Assembly: GCA_949358305.1 (NCBI GenBank)
Contig: OX442317.1
Coordinates: 15,442,491 to 15,506,490 of the forward strand
Direction of reading: 5' to 3'
Origin: Strigamia acuminata
Taxonomy: Eukaryota; Arthropoda; Chilopoda; Geophilomorpha; Linotaeniidae
Length of the DNA stretch: 64,000 nucleotides
Shown here: piece by piece, positions 61,840 to 64,000 of the stretch
How positions within the stretch are numbered: the stretch's first letter is position 1
How the letters are laid out: every line of letters starts with the position of its first letter
Position numbers and translations under genes: made by a program
The notes under the pieces: model-generated
What the model was told of the DNA's origin: nothing
Database searches by the model: none
What the model saw: the letters and a program-made list of their open reading frames with translations, nothing else

Positions 61840-62259
61840 TTACAACAACTCAAGATTATTCATTCCTCGAATGATTTTAATGATTGTATTCTGCCTGAGA
61901 TTAAGATTGGCTGCTAAATAGAGCGCAAAGAGGCAAAACATCCCGCAAGAATCCTCTTTTGTCAACGAATACATTTCTTTTGTAGCATAATCTAGGGTAA
62001 CGTCTCTTCCGACAAAATCAATGATCTCTTTAGGTGGAACGTTTCCCAAATTATCAAAGTATATGCCTCTGTCATTGCAAAGATACAAGCTGACCCAATG
62101 GGTACCACCACCCGTCGATGGGTCTAAATTGATGACGAAGCTTTCATTCTTGCCCCGGTGATTCGCGAGCGGTTTCAAGCAATCGATGGGCAACACGTTG
62201 TTGAAGTGAGCGATACGTAGTTTATTCTTCGCCCAGTTGTAAATTTCCACGTTATTCAT
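61840..62259 (-). CDS. Polinton adenain-like cysteine protease
   Basis: 139 residues. GGGTHWVSLYL carries the catalytic His, YFDNLGNVPP the acidic residue, and EDSCGMFCLFALYL the catalytic Cys, as in adenovirus-type (ULP1-fold) maturation proteases of Polintons. It would process capsid proteins. The start overlaps the integrase stop as ATGA (62256-62259), implying coupled expression. Length is typical for a compact Polinton PRO. Confidence 0.9.
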   Translation of the reverse strand: MNNVEIYNWAKNKLRIAHFNNVLPIDCLKPLANHRGKNESFVINLDPSTGGGTHWVSLYLCNDRGIYFDNLGNVPPKEIIDFVGRDVTLDYATKEMYSLTKEDSCGMFCLFALYLAANLNLRQNTIIKIIRGMNNLELL

Positions 62260-63209
62260 TTTTTAATGTCGATGAGATCATCCACCCATGAATTATGCTT
62301 CTGATCGTAGCCGACCCATTTCACTAGGTACTTCCATGATCCATCGCTGTTTTTCTTTTTTTTAATGACTTTCTCGATCAAGTAGGGATCATCTACCCTG
62401 GTTTCAGTTTTTTGGAGTTCTTCACGGTAAAAGGAACCTTCGATCGATTCTCCCAAACTGTCTTTCAATTTGAAAATTGGAGGTTCATACGTCGTGTCCA
62501 CTTTATCAATTGTAAAGATTTCATTAGTCCAATTTTGCAAAAACCCTTTGTCAAATATGGATTTGGATTTGGAAATACGCACTCGGTCGCCCACTTTGAA
62601 TTTAGGCTTGGACGTTGCTGGTTCGGGAAGTAATTTTAGTCTGAGCGCCTTTTCATGTTTGGGAGCCACATCTTTGGGTTTCATGTTGGTCGTACGGTGA
62701 ACCGAAGAGTTATAACGGGTCATCAATTGGGGTAAGATAGTAATCCAATTCCTCGAACCTTTCAAAGTAAAATGCCTGTACATGCGCTCTTTGAGCGTGC
62801 GATTGAACCGCTCGACCATGCTCGCTTTCAACGGCGAGTGTGTGGAAAAATGGTTGATGTTGAACTTTTTGACCAGTGCCTTGAAATGGGAATTGTAGAA
62901 TTCTTTCCCCCAATCGGATGCCATGTTGACCGGCCCCTTATTCCCCGCTTTGACAAGCACCTTTTCAAATGCAGCGGTTACGTCTTTGCCAGTCTTTGAT
63001 TTGATGGGAACCGCATACGCATATTTAGAGAACGCATCTATAACCGTTAATAAGTATTTATAACCTTTGTTTACACGGGAAAAAGGTATCAATTCGACTA
63101 AATCGATCTGCCATAAGTCGTTGATTGCAAAAGATACGACCGGACGTCTGACGTAATGCCTACGTGCCGGCTTATGTAATTCAGATACCAGTTGTTCTAT
63201 GTCAGGCAT
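62256..63209 (-). CDS. Polinton integrase with C-terminal chromodomain
   Basis: 317 residues of the retroviral-integrase superfamily (c-integrase). DLWQIDLVEL, MASDWGKEFY and SMVERFNRTLKERM provide the D, D and E residues (about 35, 98 and 132). An SH3-like region follows (KFKVGDRVRISKS, about 205), then a chromodomain at the end (YLIEKVIKKKKNSDGSWKYL then KWVGY, about 275-312). The H/C-type N-terminal finger is not evident, so the protein may be short at the N-terminus. The start overlaps the PLA2-like frame by 8 bases across a T15 homopolymer. Confidence 0.93.
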   Translation of the reverse strand: MPDIEQLVSELHKPARRHYVRRPVVSFAINDLWQIDLVELIPFSRVNKGYKYLLTVIDAFSKYAYAVPIKSKTGKDVTAAFEKVLVKAGNKGPVNMASDWGKEFYNSHFKALVKKFNINHFSTHSPLKASMVERFNRTLKERMYRHFTLKGSRNWITILPQLMTRYNSSVHRTTNMKPKDVAPKHEKALRLKLLPEPATSKPKFKVGDRVRISKSKSIFDKGFLQNWTNEIFTIDKVDTTYEPPIFKLKDSLGESIEGSFYREELQKTETRVDDPYLIEKVIKKKKNSDGSWKYLVKWVGYDQKHNSWVDDLIDIKK

Positions 63210-63606
63210 TTTTTTTTTTTTTTAGTCCCATTCCCAGTTTAAGTTTGGTATTGAACGTTGCTTTGATTGCTTTGGCGGCTAATTTTGTGCTTAAACTGAC
63301 TGTTGGATCGGAGATGATTAAAACACATGCTTCGACCAACTTTCTGTCTGCTTCGTGTCTGGCTTCTAAGTTCTCATTTATGTAAGCAATGTCGTGCAGC
63401 TTGCACGCTTCATCCAATGGGTTTATGCCTTTATCACCTCTAGCTAAACGCTTATCTAATTTTGTGCCTGGACCGCAATAATTGTACCCAGGGATATGCA
63501 TTTCTACCGGTAATTTATTGATTAGTTTATTCAAAAGTCCTTTTCCGGTTGCTGGAGATTTTTTTTTTTTATGAACTGATATTTCAAGGTCCCGCATGCC
63601 AAGCAT
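63202..63606 (-). CDS. Phospholipase A2-like protein of the Polinton
   Basis: 134 residues. The core PGYNYCGPGTKLDKRL plus NPLDEACKLHDIAY has the Ca-loop (CGPG) and the His-Asp catalytic pair (C-x-L-H-D) of PLA2-like domains, as in parvovirus VP1 and some polinton-type viruses, where the domain helps the particle breach membranes. A hydrophobic SLSTKLAAKAIKATF segment and a Lys-rich end follow. Its N-terminal 20 residues overlap, in another frame, the small CxxC protein, and the two share an A12 run; see the findings. Confidence 0.82.
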   Translation of the reverse strand: MLGMRDLEISVHKKKKSPATGKGLLNKLINKLPVEMHIPGYNYCGPGTKLDKRLARGDKGINPLDEACKLHDIAYINENLEARHEADRKLVEACVLIISDPTVSLSTKLAAKAIKATFNTKLKLGMGLKKKKNA

Positions 63607-63695
63607 TTACCTCTTTTGTAGGCTCTGTTGTTTTTAGTGACTCCCATTTCCAACGTGCCGGTAGGAGTAGACTTTTTACATTTAACGCAAAACAT
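63531..63695 (-). CDS. Small CxxC/CxxC protein of the Polinton
   Basis: 54 residues: MFCVKCKKSTPTGTLEMG, then GKCLACGTLKYQFIKKK and a short divergent end. Two CxxC pairs suggest a zinc ribbon. After the A12 homopolymer the frame ends quickly, while the PLA2-like frame continues in another register, so this is probably the natural N-terminus of that protein. It starts 37 bases from the divergent ATPase start. Confidence 0.6.
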   Translation of the reverse strand: MFCVKCKKSTPTGTLEMGVTKNNRAYKRGKCLACGTLKYQFIKKKNLQQPEKDF

Positions 63696-63731
63696 GTTTG
63701 TCTTCTTTTTTTTATTACGGGAATATAAAAA

Positions 63732-64000
63732 ATGAATGTCATAAATTTTGACACGGGGCGTTTGGATAAATGTGATAAGTCGATTCTGCCAAAAAACATA
63801 AGATGCATCATGTGTGGCCCGGCTGAATGTGGGAAAACGAATCTGTTGCTAAACTTCCTGCACTGGTTACGATTTGACAAGCTGATGGTGTTTTCTAAAA
63901 CTTTATTTCAACCAAAATACGAGCGGTTAAGAGAGTTGTTCGAGGATCTAGAATCGGAATTGGGCGAACAGGTAGCTCATTTCTTCCCGAGCAACGAAGA
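63732..64000 (+). CDS. Polinton packaging ATPase, N-terminal part (runs off window)
   Basis: Open from ATG 63732 to the end (89 codons). Starts MNVINFDTGRLDKCDKSILP. The Walker A motif GPAECGKTNLL (residues 34-44) is followed by FDKLMVFSKTLFQ, as in the FtsK/HerA-type genome-packaging ATPases of Polintons and adenovirus-like relatives. Divergent from the PLA2/integrase/protease cluster with only 36 bases between starts, so the promoters are shared or overlapping. Confidence 0.85.
   Translation, partial: MNVINFDTGRLDKCDKSILPKNIRCIMCGPAECGKTNLLLNFLHWLRFDKLMVFSKTLFQPKYERLRELFEDLESELGEQVAHFFPSNE

Noticed and set aside
62412-62999. Plus-strand ORFs of 67-76 codons
   Set aside because: Antisense to the Polinton integrase, whose catalytic motifs are clear.

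Overview
The window looks like nuclear DNA of an invertebrate animal, probably an arthropod or relative, though I cannot name the species. The evidence is eukaryotic: BEL/Pao, Gypsy and Copia LTR retroelements, a Polinton (Maverick), a tRNA-derived SINE-like unit, splice-like signals, and primer-binding sites matching animal initiator-Met and Gln tRNAs. Almost all recognisable sequence is mobile DNA, nested up to three levels deep. I resolved the nesting from LTR boundaries and target-site duplications (TSDs).

Layout. (1) 1-19134: two tandem copies of a BEL/Pao-like element that share an LTR (family 1). Each codes for Gag (DUF1759), zinc knuckles and a retropepsin-like domain, followed by a thymidine kinase of the TK1 type where reverse transcriptase (RT) would be expected. 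Copy 2 is interrupted at 8299-17463 by a solo Gypsy LTR, which itself holds a minus-strand solo Copia II LTR (8932-9398) and a full Copia I element (9733-16677). (2) 19135-26935: about 7.8 kb with no recognisable gene, apart from one possible exon near 25841. (3) 26940-57558: a large Gypsy element (about 14.4 kb once insertions are removed) with 1.75-kb LTRs and four ORFs. Its Gag and Pol are linked by a textbook -1 frameshift signal. ORF1 and ORF2 overlap as ATGA. A GC-rich, cysteine-rich fourth ORF lies behind a splice acceptor. The element is interrupted by a 1.4-kb inverted-repeat element carrying a SINE-like unit (36793-38228), by a second, diverged and intact Gag-protease-TK element (38437-44622, family 2), and, inside its 3' LTR, by an intact Copia II element (47633-56188). 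Copia II's own right LTR holds an internally deleted minus-strand Copia III (54305-56136). (4) 57563-60600: AT-rich DNA with a truncated BEL gag fragment behind a splice acceptor, a 32-34-bp tandem array and an 80-bp inverted repeat. (5) About 60600-64000: one end of a Polinton, with adenain-like protease, chromodomain integrase, phospholipase-A2-like protein and a small CxxC protein on the minus strand, and the packaging ATPase starting divergently on the plus strand.

How the parts work together. The Gypsy and Copia II elements look complete and young, with nearly identical LTRs. The Gag-PR-TK elements have LTRs, a primer-binding site, Gag and a protease-like domain but no RT, RNase H or integrase, so they must be copied by another element's enzymes. 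The same TK fusion persists in two families that are clearly diverged yet both retain every TK1 signature I can check. That makes the kinase a likely working part of the element. I know of no described LTR element with this architecture but could not search. It is the main candidate for a new system here.
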